DNA of 64,000 nucleotides from Oscillospiraceae bacterium (GCA_004555865.1 SFJO01000011.1:7798-71797), one strand, 5' to 3'. Shown: positions 32,433 through 41,524, counted from the stretch's first letter. Numbers and translations are program-made. The notes: generated by a model from the sequence alone, not told the origin.

Positions 32433-32898
32433 GCTGTGAAGAGCCAAAGAAAAGCCTTCCCCTCGAGGAGAAGCCAAAAATCGCGGCGTCCCTTGCGTGA
32501 ACGCTCAAATGCGGCCTTTGAACCCTATGAGGTACACAGCACAAACACCCGGAACTCTGCTTATCAATCTCCCCCAATAAGCATTTCCTATACGTTTCAC
32601 AGTACGAATGGAAAGAAAATCTGCCCTGTAACCCTTGAAAAAGAGCTGGAAAAACAACGGACAAATTCAAAAAAGACGGATTTGACGGTTTTGCCGCGAA
32701 CCGAAAAAACAGCGAATTCAGGACTTAAAAACACGAAACAGACCTCCTGATTTTGCCCCCAAAACGCAAAGAAGCAGCTGTGCGAGAAGGATTTCATCCG
32801 GAAAAGACGAAAAGTGACGGACGAAAGAACGTTGAAAATTGAGCACAAATGCGATAAAATGAGGCATAAGAAAATATAGCGAAAAGAGGGGAAACGTG
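32433..32898 (+). other. Gene-free stretch with the promoter of the Spo0A-like cassette
   Basis: No supported gene. A promoter TTGAAA (32832-32837), 17 bases, TAAAAT (32855-32860) lies about 33 bases before the next ATG. The rest is AT-richer than its surroundings and shows no repeats or classical 0A box that I can recognise. Confidence 0.5.
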
Positions 32899-33279
32899 AT
32901 GGAGCAGGGCCGAATGTACAAAAAATACCTTTCCAACTTGCCGCCGTTTCAGGAAGCGGCGGTTCTGGAATACGCGATGGACTTCCGGGGAGAGCTGACA
33001 CGCTTCTCCCTCCGGCTGGAGCGCGGAAATCTGCAGCAGCAGACGGCTTTGTGTGTACAGGGCCTGACCGGAGAGCAGGCGCACAGCCTTTTGCTTTATC
33101 TTTACGAAAATACGGTCCCGGCGGAAAACTGGGAGGATGTGGCCGAGGAGCTGCTGAGCCAGCTGCGAATGGTACCAGCGCTGCCGCGCAGTGTGCCTCT
33201 ACGGCAATGGAAGGAAGAAAAACCGGATGAAGGGAACAATTCGCACCTTTGTGGCGATGCCGGATTGGCAGCAACTTGA
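32899..33279 (+). CDS. Small conserved-type hypothetical protein (possibly DUF6514)
   Basis: A 126-residue protein, soluble, with a central segment (about 28-85: RFSLRLERG...LCVQGLTGEQAHSLLLYLYENTVPAENWEDVAEELL) that resembles the small DUF6514 proteins of Clostridia; that assignment is tentative. The tail from about residue 95 is Arg/Lys-rich and ends DAGLAAT. ATG 32899 has GAGGGG 7 bases upstream. Its 3' end overlaps the next gene by 53 bases in another frame, which is large, so the last residues may be dispensable. Confidence 0.65.
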   Translation: MEQGRMYKKYLSNLPPFQEAAVLEYAMDFRGELTRFSLRLERGNLQQQTALCVQGLTGEQAHSLLLYLYENTVPAENWEDVAEELLSQLRMVPALPRSVPLRQWKEEKPDEGNNSHLCGDAGLAAT

Positions 33280-33976
33280 GATTTTGCGGCAGGCAATGCC
33301 GGTGTTTGGCCCGCAGTTTGAACAGGTCGGTGCATCGGTGGATGGTGCCGCCCTGCTGCGGTGCCTGGGCGAACACCCCGACCGCGTGGAGCTGGTGCTG
33401 ACGGATCTGTTCCTGCGGGATATGGACGCGGTGGAGCTTCTGGAGCACATGAACCAGCTGCAGCTGGCCCATCCGCCGCGGGTACTGATCACGGCGGGCA
33501 CCGGCAACGAGCCTCTGCGCAGCAAATTGTTTTCACTGGGAGCGGATTACTGCCTTTCCAAACCCTATACGCTCCAAAAGCTGTTTGAGCGGGCACAGCT
33601 GATCTGCGGCAAAGAACCCCAGGCCCCGCTGACGCGGGTTCGCCGCCTGCTGGACCGGCTGGCGCTGGTGCCCAATGACTGCGGGTATCTCTATCTGGAG
33701 GATGCTGTGCAGGCGATGGTGCGCACAAAAGCGCCCCATGCGCTGGTAAAAGATGTGTACTGGGAGATTGCGGCTGTGCGCGGGGTGTCCCCGCAGGGCG
33801 TTGAAAGCGGCATTCGTCGTGAAATTCAGCGGATGCAGGAGAAAAACACGCCGCTGTTTCAGGCACTTCGGCGGCAATGCGGGGGCGATGTGAGCAACGG
33901 CCGGGCGTTGCGATTTTTGGCAGAGTGCCTACACCGCGAAACAGCGCAGGCAGGGCAGGAGGAGACGGAGCGGTGA
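33227..33976 (+). CDS. Divergent Spo0A-like response regulator
   Basis: A 249-residue protein with a receiver-like domain (1-120) and a C-terminal domain (about 135-245) matching the Spo0A DNA-binding fold (LALVPNDCGYLYLEDAVQAMVR, KDVYWEIAAVRGVSPQGVESGIRREI). The Asp of LVLTDLFL, the Thr of VLITAGT and the Lys of LSKPY fit the phosphorylation site, switch residue and catalytic Lys. The acidic pair that normally opens a receiver (ADD) is AMPD here, so Mg2+ binding and phosphorylation may be altered. Spo0A is the master switch for sporulation. This is either a decayed Spo0A or a repurposed relative. ATG 33227 has AAGGA 11 bases upstream. Confidence 0.8.
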   Translation: MKGTIRTFVAMPDWQQLEILRQAMPVFGPQFEQVGASVDGAALLRCLGEHPDRVELVLTDLFLRDMDAVELLEHMNQLQLAHPPRVLITAGTGNEPLRSKLFSLGADYCLSKPYTLQKLFERAQLICGKEPQAPLTRVRRLLDRLALVPNDCGYLYLEDAVQAMVRTKAPHALVKDVYWEIAAVRGVSPQGVESGIRREIQRMQEKNTPLFQALRRQCGGDVSNGRALRFLAECLHRETAQAGQEETER

Positions 33977-34806
33977 ATGGATTGCCGAATCTGGGCGAGA
34001 GGCTGAAAACCTACGAGAGCCTCTGCCGCTGCGAGACACGATACGGGGCGGCGGAAAATGAGGCGATGAACCAACTGAACGCCGTTCTGAATGCGGTGGA
34101 ACTGCTGCGGCAGCAGATCGGTAGTGGTGAGGATCGGGAAGCCCTTCTGGATGCGATCGGCCAGGGAAGCCTGTGCCTGGCGCGGCTGGCGGTGAATCAG
34201 GCCGACCTGCTGAGCTGCCTGCGGGATGAGGGCCGCCCGAACCTGATCGCAGTGGACCTGGCGGAGCAGATCCGCACCTTGGTGGAGGTCATGCGGCCGT
34301 ATGTGGAAACCCAGCACTGCGCGCTGGTGTTTCGCAGGGATGGGCCGGTCTATCTGCGGGTGGAGCCGCACATGGCAGACCGGGTGCTGTTGAATCTGGT
34401 GGCCGAGGCGGTGACGCGCGGCCGACGGGGCGGAACCATTGCAATCACGCTGGAACACAGCACCGGCGGCGCGCTGCTGAAGGTGCAGGATGACGGCTAC
34501 GCCATTTCGCTGGAACGGCTGAGCAGCCTGCAGACGGCACTGTGTACGGAAAAGACGCCGGGAGAGCTGGAGATGTGCCTGGTGGGCGAATATTGCCGCC
34601 GCCAGAACTGGAAGCTGGAATGGAGCAGCTGCGGAAACGAAACCTGTTTTTCCATGCGGATTCCACAGGAGGAGCGCTGCCCGGCCGACCTTGTGATGGC
34701 CTCGCAGACCGGCCAGGACGGCAAACAGCAGCTGTGGCGGGAGATCAGCGCGCGAATGACACTTGCCCGGCGGGCACAGGGGCAGACGATGCCGAATATG
34801 CTGTAA
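33973..34806 (+). CDS. Histidine-kinase-like protein lacking the phosphoacceptor histidine
   Basis: A 277-residue soluble protein. Residues about 25-90 resemble a DHp helical pair (NQLNAVLNAVELLRQQI), but no His stands where HExxTPL would be. Residues about 100-230 resemble a GHKL ATPase (LLNLVAEAV for the N box, VQDDGYAISL for the G1 box), with key Asn/Gly positions altered. It is probably a pseudokinase or a phosphotransferase-like partner of the Spo0A-like protein, whose stop codon it overlaps (GTGA). GTG 33973 has AGGAGGAG about 9 bases upstream. The function is inferred from context. Confidence 0.65.
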   Translation: MNGLPNLGERLKTYESLCRCETRYGAAENEAMNQLNAVLNAVELLRQQIGSGEDREALLDAIGQGSLCLARLAVNQADLLSCLRDEGRPNLIAVDLAEQIRTLVEVMRPYVETQHCALVFRRDGPVYLRVEPHMADRVLLNLVAEAVTRGRRGGTIAITLEHSTGGALLKVQDDGYAISLERLSSLQTALCTEKTPGELEMCLVGEYCRRQNWKLEWSSCGNETCFSMRIPQEERCPADLVMASQTGQDGKQQLWREISARMTLARRAQGQTMPNML

Positions 34807-34820
34807 AAAGGCAACCGAAC

Positions 34821-34871
34821 AGACCAGGCGATGCGGCCGCAGAGGCTGCGATTTGCCCGGTCTGCTTTTTT
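34821..34871 (+). terminator. Terminator of the Spo0A-like cassette
   Basis: AGACCAGGCGA pairs with TTGCCCGGTCT, then GCTTTTTT. Confidence 0.82.
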
Positions 34872-34916
34872 GCGCCGCAGCGGGAAGCTTTTGCGGGGAG
34901 AACCGCGGGTTCCTGC

Positions 34917-34945
34917 TTTACTTTGCGTGCATTTTATTGTACAAT
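34917..34945 (+). promoter_or_regulatory. Candidate promoter of the pyrH-polC cluster
   Basis: TTTACT at 34917-34922, 17 bases, TACAAT at 34940-34945; 36 bases before the pyrH ATG. Confidence 0.5.
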
Positions 34946-34980
34946 ATCAATAAATATGATTGGAAGCGGCGGTGTTTAAA

Positions 34981-35691
34981 ATGAGTGTTCAATATAAAAG
35001 AATCCTTTTGAAGCTGAGCGGCGAGGCCCTGAGCGGCGATAAGGGGACCGGCTTTGATGAGCCGACCATGGAAGCCATCTGCCAGGGCGTGAAGCGGGCC
35101 CATGACCTGGGCGTGCAGATCGGCATTGTTGTGGGCGGCGGCAACTTCTGGCGCGGCCGCAGCAGCGGCCGGATGGAACGCACCTGCGCCGATAAGATCG
35201 GTATGCTGGCCACGGTGATGAACTGCCTGGCGGTTTCCGATATGCTGCGCCAGCTTGGCCTGGAGACCAGCGTGCAGACGGCCTTGTTTATGCCGCAGGT
35301 GGCCCAGCCGTTTGTGCGGGACGAAGCCGTGGCCGAGTTGGAGCAGGGCAAGGTGGTTCTGTTCGGCGCAGGCACCGGCAACCCCTTCTTCTCCACCGAT
35401 ACGGCCTCGGCGCTGCGTGCCATTGAGATCGGCGCAGATGTGATGTTCAAGGCCACGATGGTGGACGGCGTGTACGACAAGGACCCCAAGAAGTACCCGG
35501 ATGCGGTGAAGTACGACACCCTGACCTTTACCCGTGTGCTGGAAGAGAAGCTGGCCGTGATGGACAGCACCGCCGCCACCCTCTGCCGTGACAACGGCCT
35601 GCCCATTCTGGTGTTTGACCTGGCCGACAGCGGCAACATCGCCCGCGCTGTGCAGGGCGAGCAGGTGGGCACTCTGGTGAAGGAAAACTGA
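34981..35691 (+). CDS. pyrH: UMP kinase
   Basis: Phosphorylates UMP to UDP; hexameric amino-acid-kinase fold. The 236-residue protein has LKLSGEAL at the start, GGGNFWRG and DSTAATLCRDNGLPILVF near the end, all family blocks. ATG 34981 (MSVQYKRILLKLSG) matches the family start; the ribosome site is weak (GCGGCGGTG). First gene of the conserved pyrH-frr-uppS-cdsA-dxr-rseP-ispG-polC cluster. Confidence 0.96.
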   Translation: MSVQYKRILLKLSGEALSGDKGTGFDEPTMEAICQGVKRAHDLGVQIGIVVGGGNFWRGRSSGRMERTCADKIGMLATVMNCLAVSDMLRQLGLETSVQTALFMPQVAQPFVRDEAVAELEQGKVVLFGAGTGNPFFSTDTASALRAIEIGADVMFKATMVDGVYDKDPKKYPDAVKYDTLTFTRVLEEKLAVMDSTAATLCRDNGLPILVFDLADSGNIARAVQGEQVGTLVKEN

Positions 35692-35760
35692 GCTGTTTTC
35701 CCGTTGCAGAACTGAAAAATGAAATGCGGCCTTGTGGCCTGAATGAAAAGGAGTATGGAT

Positions 35761-36315
35761 ATGAGCGAGTACACCAAGCCCTATGAGGACAAGATGACCA
35801 GTGCTGTCCGCCATCTGGAGAAGGAGCTGGCCGCCGTGCGTGCCGGCCGCGCCAACCCCGCCGTTCTGGATAAGATCGCGGTGGACTACTACGGCACCCC
35901 CACCCCCATTCAGCAGGTGGCGGCTGTGGCTGTGGCCGAAGCCCGCGTGCTGACCATAACCCCCTGGGACGCCTCGCTGCTGCGCCCCATTGAAAAGGCC
36001 ATTCTCACCAGCGAGCTGGGCATCAACCCCACCAACGATGGCCGTGTGATCCGTCTGACCTTCCCGGCCCCCACCGAGGATCGCCGCCGCCAGCTGACCA
36101 AGGACGTGCAGCACATGGGCGAGGAGGCCAAGGTGGCCGTGCGCAATGTGCGCCGTGAGGCCATGGATAAGTTCAAGGCCCTGAAGAAGAGCGGCGAACT
36201 GACCGAGGACGACCAGAAGGATCTGGAAGGCAAGCTGCAGAAGATCACCGACAAGTTTGTGAAGGAGATCGACAAGATCTGCGAGAGCAAGAACAAGGAG
36301 ATCATGGAGGTCTGA
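35761..36315 (+). CDS. frr: Ribosome recycling factor
   Basis: Splits post-termination ribosomes with EF-G. The 184-residue protein has the standard RAGRANPAVLDKIAVDYYGTPTP block (residues 28-50) and the C-terminal helical domain with PAPTEDRRRQLTK. ATG 35761 has AAAGGAG 7-8 bases upstream; in-frame ATGs at 35743 and 35755 are too close to or upstream of the site. Confidence 0.97.
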   Translation: MSEYTKPYEDKMTSAVRHLEKELAAVRAGRANPAVLDKIAVDYYGTPTPIQQVAAVAVAEARVLTITPWDASLLRPIEKAILTSELGINPTNDGRVIRLTFPAPTEDRRRQLTKDVQHMGEEAKVAVRNVRREAMDKFKALKKSGELTEDDQKDLEGKLQKITDKFVKEIDKICESKNKEIMEV

Positions 36316-36341
36316 TGAAGGGGCCGCTTTTTGTGATGTGA

Positions 36342-36399
36342 CAAACCGCCGCCGGGGGCGGCCCGGCGCATTTTGCGCGGGCTGCCGCCGGCCGTTTGT
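36342..36399. repeat. Large imperfect inverted repeat between frr and uppS
   Basis: CAAACCGCCGCC... and its imperfect complement ending GGCCGTTTG form a hairpin of roughly 25 base pairs around TTT. No T-tract follows, so it is more likely an RNA-stability element or attenuator inside the operon than a terminator. Confidence 0.45.
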
Positions 36400-36493
36400 G
36401 CGTTCTAAGGGCAGCAAAAAATGCGGCCGAACAGCACAGATGGGCGCACAAACCCGGGCGGGCCGCCGCCCGAGCAGAGAGGAGAAGATCCGT

Positions 36494-37207
36494 ATGGCAC
36501 AGCCGGAACAGTTCGCTCAGGGCCTGAGTATCGGCATTATTATGGACGGCAACGGCCGCTGGGCAAAAAAGCGGGGTCTGCCCCGCACCGCCGGCCACAA
36601 AAAAGGTGCGGAGGTCTTTCAGGACATCACCCGCTATTGCAATGAGATCGGCGTAGAGTCGGTGTATTTTTACGCTTTCTCCACCGAAAACTGGAGCCGC
36701 CCGGCCGAAGAGGTGGGGGCGATTATGCGCCTGTTCGGCGAATACCTTATCAAGGCCTTCGACTACGAAAAAGAGAACAACCGGGTGGTGTTTCTGGGCG
36801 ACCGCACGGCGCTGGAGCCTCGCTACCAGAAGCTGATGGATGAGATTGAGCAGAAAACCGCCCACAACACCGGCATGACCCTGAACGTGGCCGTGAATTA
36901 CGGCGGCCGGGCGGAAATCGTGCGGGCGGCCCGCGCCCTCGCGGAAAAGGTTGCGAAGGGCGAACTGCGCCCGGAGGACATTGACGAGGCCGCCATGTGC
37001 AGCGAGATGTATACCCATGGCCAGAAAGACCCCGATTTTATTCTGCGCCCCAGCGGAGAGAAACGGCTCTCCAACTTTATGCTGTGGCAGGCAGCGTATT
37101 CGGAGCTGGTGGAGATGGACGTGCTGTGGCCGGACTTTACCCGCCACGATCTGGATCTGGCCATTGAAGAATTCAACCGACGTACCCGTCGCTTCGGCGG
37201 CATCTGA
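36494..37207 (+). CDS. uppS: Isoprenyl transferase (undecaprenyl diphosphate synthase)
   Basis: Makes the C55 lipid carrier for peptidoglycan. The 237-residue cis-prenyltransferase has IIMDGNGRWAKKRG, AGHKKGAE, YAFSTENW and the C-terminal PDFILRPSGEKRLSNFMLWQ region. ATG 36494 is preceded by GAGGAG; the upstream in-frame stretch from 36338 is Arg-rich and lacks homology. It ends 71 bases before cdsA. Confidence 0.96.
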   Translation: MAQPEQFAQGLSIGIIMDGNGRWAKKRGLPRTAGHKKGAEVFQDITRYCNEIGVESVYFYAFSTENWSRPAEEVGAIMRLFGEYLIKAFDYEKENNRVVFLGDRTALEPRYQKLMDEIEQKTAHNTGMTLNVAVNYGGRAEIVRAARALAEKVAKGELRPEDIDEAAMCSEMYTHGQKDPDFILRPSGEKRLSNFMLWQAAYSELVEMDVLWPDFTRHDLDLAIEEFNRRTRRFGGI

Positions 37208-37278
37208 ACGGTTTATCCCGGTTCACTCACCCCGCAGGAGGGGGACGATTTTACCCGTAAAGGAAGGGAAAACAACCA

Positions 37279-38148
37279 GTGAAAACACGTATCATTACCT
37301 CGGTGGTGGGGCTGTGCTTTCTGGCTCTGGTACTGAGCATGTTCAACACCATTGTACTGGATCTGGTGGTAGCTGCCTTGTGCCTGCTGGGCGTTCATGA
37401 GGCATTTGCGGCGTTCGGCTTCAAAACCAGCCAGCTGTATCTGTATGCACCCTTTGTGCCTTTCACCATTCTGGTGATGCTTTCGCATGGCAGCGCTGCG
37501 CGTGCGGCGCTGCTTCCGGCGGCGTTTGTGTTCATGCTGTATCTGTGTGTGTGCGTCATCCTCAAGCACCGCACCGTGGATGTGGCCAAGCTCAGCGGAT
37601 TCGTGTGCCTGTCGGGCCTGATGATGCTCTGCTTCTATTCGCTGGTGGAGCTGAAGCGCCTGCTGCCCTACGAGACGTATCGCTATGACGCGGTGTTCTT
37701 TGTGCTGCTGGCGCTGTGCTATGCCTGGGGCGGCGATTCGGCGGCTTATTTCACCGGCCGTTTTCTGGGCCGGCACAAGCTGGCGCCGGAGGTCAGCCCG
37801 CACAAAACCATTGAGGGGGCCATCGGCGGCGTGTGCGGCTCGGTGCTGTTGGGTGTGCTGGCTACCTGGATTTACAGCACGCTGGCCAACCGGCTGGAGA
37901 TGTTTACGGCGGGCAGGGTGAGCGGAAAGCTGTATCTGCTCATCGCGCTGATGGGCGCGGTGGCGTCTGTGCTGGGCATTCTGGGCGACCTGTTTGCTTC
38001 GGCCGTCAAGCGCCAGTGCGGCATCAAGGACTACGGCAGCATCTTCCCGGGCCACGGCGGCATTCTGGACCGGTTTGACAGTGTGATGTTTATTGCGCCC
38101 TTTGTCACCATTGTGGTGCGCTGGGTGTTCTACGCATACCAAGCGTAA
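37279..38148 (+). CDS. cdsA: Phosphatidate cytidylyltransferase
   Basis: Makes CDP-diacylglycerol, the precursor of anionic phospholipids. The 289-residue membrane protein has about eight helices and the C-terminal signature KRQCGIKDYGSIFPGHGGILDRFD (near residue 240). GDSAAYFTGRFLGRHKLAP is also conserved. The GTG start follows AGGAAGGG. dxr begins 10 bases after it. Confidence 0.96.
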   Translation: MKTRIITSVVGLCFLALVLSMFNTIVLDLVVAALCLLGVHEAFAAFGFKTSQLYLYAPFVPFTILVMLSHGSAARAALLPAAFVFMLYLCVCVILKHRTVDVAKLSGFVCLSGLMMLCFYSLVELKRLLPYETYRYDAVFFVLLALCYAWGGDSAAYFTGRFLGRHKLAPEVSPHKTIEGAIGGVCGSVLLGVLATWIYSTLANRLEMFTAGRVSGKLYLLIALMGAVASVLGILGDLFASAVKRQCGIKDYGSIFPGHGGILDRFDSVMFIAPFVTIVVRWVFYAYQA

Positions 38149-38158
38149 GGAGAAGCAT

Positions 38159-39310
38159 ATGGTAAAGCAAATCAGCCTGTTGGGCTCCACCGGCTCCATC
38201 GGTACCCAAAGCCTGGATGTGATCCGGGCGCAGGGGTATGGCGTGTTTGCCCTGGCGGCCCATTCCAGTGTGGAAAAAATCGAAGCGCAGATCGCGGAGT
38301 TCCATCCCCGCTATGTGACCATGGTGGACCCGGCCGCGGCGGCCCGCCTGCGGGCGGACCTGGCCGGTATGGCCGATGCGCCCAAGGTTCTGGAAGGCCC
38401 GGAGGGCCTGGTGGAGCTGGCGAAGATGGACGGCCCGGATGTGGTGCTGAATGCCGTTGTGGGCATTGCGGGCCTGGGAGCCACGCTGGCCGCCATTGAA
38501 AGCGGGCACGACGTGGCGCTGGCCAACAAAGAGAGCTTGGTTACCGGCGGCCATCTGGTCACCGAGGCGGTGAAGCGCCACGGCGTCAAGCTGCTTCCGG
38601 TGGACAGCGAGCATTCGGCCATCTTCCAGTGCCTGCAGGATACGGAGTCGGCCAAGTCTTTGACCAAGATTTTGCTCACCGCATCCGGCGGCCCCTTCTT
38701 CGGTATGAAGCAGGCAGAGCTGGCGGGCAAGACCAAGGCGGATGCCCTGAAGCACCCCAACTGGAGCATGGGCTCGAAGATCACCATTGATTCCGCTACC
38801 CTGATGAACAAGGGCCTGGAGTTGATCGAGGCGGTGTGGCTGTTTGGTCTGCCTCCGGAAAAGATTCAGATCGTGGTGCAGCGTCAGAGCATCATTCATT
38901 CCATGGTGCAGTTCAGCGACAATTCTGTGCTGGCCCAGCTGGGCGTACCGGATATGCGCATTCCCATTCAGTATGCGCTCACCTGGCCGCAGCGCTGCCC
39001 CGGCCCTGCGCCGGAACTGGATTTCACTCAGCTGAAGAGCATCACCTTTGATGTGGCGGACGATGAGACCTTCCGCTGCCTTGCGGCTTGCAAGCGGGCC
39101 ATTGGCAAAGGCGGGCTGGCCCCCTGTGCCGCCAACGGCGCCAACGAAGAGGCCGTTCGGCTGTTCCTGGAGGACAAGATCGGCTTTTTGGACATTGGCC
39201 GCCTGGTGGAGGCCGTGGTGGACAGCGACCGCTTCGGCGGCAGCTATACGCTGGCGGATGTGTATGAGTGCGACCGCATGGCGCGGCAGTTTGTGCTGAG
39301 CCATTTGTAA
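38159..39310 (+). CDS. dxr: 1-deoxy-D-xylulose 5-phosphate reductoisomerase
   Basis: Second step of the MEP isoprenoid pathway (DXP to MEP with NADPH). The 383-residue protein has the NADPH loop GSTGSIGTQ at 10-18, LANKESLVTGG, the metal-binding SEHSAIFQ and TASGGPF. The AAGGAG site 8 bases before ATG 38159 decides the start. With ispG downstream it gives two MEP pathway enzymes in one cluster. Confidence 0.97.
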   Translation: MVKQISLLGSTGSIGTQSLDVIRAQGYGVFALAAHSSVEKIEAQIAEFHPRYVTMVDPAAAARLRADLAGMADAPKVLEGPEGLVELAKMDGPDVVLNAVVGIAGLGATLAAIESGHDVALANKESLVTGGHLVTEAVKRHGVKLLPVDSEHSAIFQCLQDTESAKSLTKILLTASGGPFFGMKQAELAGKTKADALKHPNWSMGSKITIDSATLMNKGLELIEAVWLFGLPPEKIQIVVQRQSIIHSMVQFSDNSVLAQLGVPDMRIPIQYALTWPQRCPGPAPELDFTQLKSITFDVADDETFRCLAACKRAIGKGGLAPCAANGANEEAVRLFLEDKIGFLDIGRLVEAVVDSDRFGGSYTLADVYECDRMARQFVLSHL

Positions 39311-39378
39311 GAGGCCCATTTTCATTGGCAGGGGCGGACGGTGCTCCTGCAAAAGGCCCTGGGTAAGGGAGGCTGAAT

Positions 39379-40431
39379 TTGCATTTTTTGATTACGCTTG
39401 TGGCTTCGGTGTTCGTGTTTGGGCTGGCGCTCCTGTTTCATGAGGCAGGGCATTTCGCCACGGCCAAAAAGTGCGGCATTCAGGTCAACGAGTTTTCCAT
39501 CGGCATGGGCCCGGCGCTGTTCAGCCGGGTTCACGGAGGCACCCGGTACAGCCTGCGGCTGCTGCCCATCGGCGGATATGTGAGCATGGAAGGGGAGGAC
39601 GGCGAGGTTGACCCGGACGAACGCCCCGAGGGGGCCAGCGGGCTGCCCTTTGGCAAGGTGAGCATTCCCCGGCGGGTGCTGGTGGTGGCGGCGGGCGCAC
39701 TGATGAACTTTGTGCTGGGCTTTCTGGTGCTGCTGATCCTCATCTGCAATCAGGACCAGATCGTCAGCCGCAAAATTTACAGCTTTTCCGATGGAGCCAT
39801 GTGCCACGCCACCGGCCTGGAAGTGGGGGACGAGATCCTGGCCGTGAACGGGCGGCGCTGCTTCGTGGCCAACGACATTGTGTATGAGTTGGCCCGCACC
39901 GAGAACGGCCGGGCCGACTTTACCGTGCGCAGAGACGGCGCAACCGTTCAGCTGCAGGATGTTCAGTTTGACACCCAGCAGCAGGAGGACGGTACCACCC
40001 GCATGAGCTTGGGCTTTGTGGTATACGGGCTGAAGAAAACGCCGCTTAATGTGCTGAAGGAGACTGGCTGCTCGGTGCTGTATTATGGGCGCATTGTGGT
40101 GCGCAGCCTGCAGGACCTGGCCACCGGCCGGGCCGGCATCAACGATCTTTCCGGCCCGGTGGGCATCATCCGCGCCATTGGCGAAGCCGCCGGTTACGGC
40201 TGGCGGGATGTGCTGAGCCTGATGGCCCTGCTGACGGTGAATCTGGGCATTTTAAACCTGCTGCCCCTGCCCGCGTTGGACGGCGGGCGCATTGTGCTGC
40301 TGCTGCTGGAGGGCGTGCGGGGCAAACCGCTGCCCGCCAAGGTGGAGCAGTGGATCAATGTGTGCGGCATGGCACTGCTGCTGGCGCTGATGATGTTTGT
40401 AACCATGCAGGATGTGGGCCGCCTGCTTTGA
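39379..40431 (+). CDS. rseP: Site-2 metalloprotease RseP
   Basis: Intramembrane zinc protease that cleaves membrane-embedded substrates (anti-sigma factors, signal peptide remnants). The 350-residue protein has the active-site HEAGH (about 22-26) in the first helix, a PDZ domain (about 130-210, GLEVGDEILAVNG) and the second-site LLPLPALDGG in the C-terminal helix. TTG start at 39379 with GGGAGG upstream. Confidence 0.95.
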   Translation: MHFLITLVASVFVFGLALLFHEAGHFATAKKCGIQVNEFSIGMGPALFSRVHGGTRYSLRLLPIGGYVSMEGEDGEVDPDERPEGASGLPFGKVSIPRRVLVVAAGALMNFVLGFLVLLILICNQDQIVSRKIYSFSDGAMCHATGLEVGDEILAVNGRRCFVANDIVYELARTENGRADFTVRRDGATVQLQDVQFDTQQQEDGTTRMSLGFVVYGLKKTPLNVLKETGCSVLYYGRIVVRSLQDLATGRAGINDLSGPVGIIRAIGEAAGYGWRDVLSLMALLTVNLGILNLLPLPALDGGRIVLLLLEGVRGKPLPAKVEQWINVCGMALLLALMMFVTMQDVGRLL

Positions 40432-40468
40432 ATCGGCCCGGATTTGGTGAATGATAGGGAGAACAACG

Positions 40469-41524
40469 ATGGAACGTCAACTGAAACGAGAAGTGAAGAT
40501 CGGCAGCGTGACCATTGGCGGTACGAACCCCGTGGCGGTGCAAACCATGCTGAACGTCCCCATCCGGAATGTGGAAGGCAATGTGGCCCAGGCCAAGCGG
40601 GTGGCGGCCCTGGGGTGCCAGATCCTGAGGGCCAGTGTGCCTACGCTGGCGGATGTGCGCATTGTGGAGGCCATCAAGAACGCAGTGGACATTCCCTTTG
40701 TAGCGGACATTCATTTTGATTACCGCATTGCGCTGGCCTGTGTGGAAGCAGGGGCGGATAAGATCCGCATCAACCCCGGCAACATCGGCTCGGACGAAAA
40801 CGTGCGGGCGGTGGCCCGGGCCTGCAACGCCAAAAACATTCCCATCCGCATCGGCGTGAACGCGGGCAGCCTGGAAAAAGAGATTCTGGCCCGCTACGGT
40901 GCGCCGACCCCGGAGGCCATGGTGGAAAGCGCCATGTACCATGTGCGCCTTCTGGAAAAGCACGACTTCAACAACATCGTCATTTCCATCAAATCCAGCA
41001 ACGTGCCCCGCATGATGGCGGCCTACCGGCTGCTGAGCCAGCAGTGCGACTACCCCCTGCATGTGGGCGTGACCGAGGCGGGTACCTACCGCATGGGCCT
41101 GATCAAATCCGGCATGGGCATCGGCGGCCTTCTGCTGAACGGCATCGGCGACACCATCCGGGTTTCGCTCACCGATGAGCCGGAGAAGGAAGTGCTGGCC
41201 GGGCTGGACATTCTGCGGGCGGCGGGCCACAAGGTGCCCGGCCCCGAAATCATCAGCTGCCCCACCTGCGGCCGCACGAACATTCCGGTTGCCAACATTG
41301 CCCAGCAGGTGGAAGAGGAGCTGCGCCGCCGCGGCTTCAACCGTTCCATTAAAATTGCCGTGATGGGCTGTGTGGTAAACGGCCCCGGTGAGGCCCGCGA
41401 AGCGGACATCGGCATTGCCGGCGGCAAGGACGAGGCGCTGCTGTTCATCAAGGGCGAGCGCATCCGGATGCTACGGGGCGACATTGTGGGTCAGCTGGTG
41501 GACGAGGTGTGCCGCCTGGGCTGA
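40469..41524 (+). CDS. ispG: (E)-4-hydroxy-3-methylbut-2-enyl-diphosphate synthase
   Basis: Penultimate MEP pathway enzyme, converting MEcPP to HMBPP with a [4Fe-4S] cluster. The 351-residue protein has the TIM-barrel (VADIHFDYRIAL, IRINPGNIG) and the cluster cysteines in SCPTCGRTN and MGCVVNGPGEAREADIG. ATG 40469 has AGGGAG upstream; an in-frame ATG at 40451 is less favoured. Confidence 0.97.
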   Translation: MERQLKREVKIGSVTIGGTNPVAVQTMLNVPIRNVEGNVAQAKRVAALGCQILRASVPTLADVRIVEAIKNAVDIPFVADIHFDYRIALACVEAGADKIRINPGNIGSDENVRAVARACNAKNIPIRIGVNAGSLEKEILARYGAPTPEAMVESAMYHVRLLEKHDFNNIVISIKSSNVPRMMAAYRLLSQQCDYPLHVGVTEAGTYRMGLIKSGMGIGGLLLNGIGDTIRVSLTDEPEKEVLAGLDILRAAGHKVPGPEIISCPTCGRTNIPVANIAQQVEEELRRRGFNRSIKIAVMGCVVNGPGEAREADIGIAGGKDEALLFIKGERIRMLRGDIVGQLVDEVCRLG

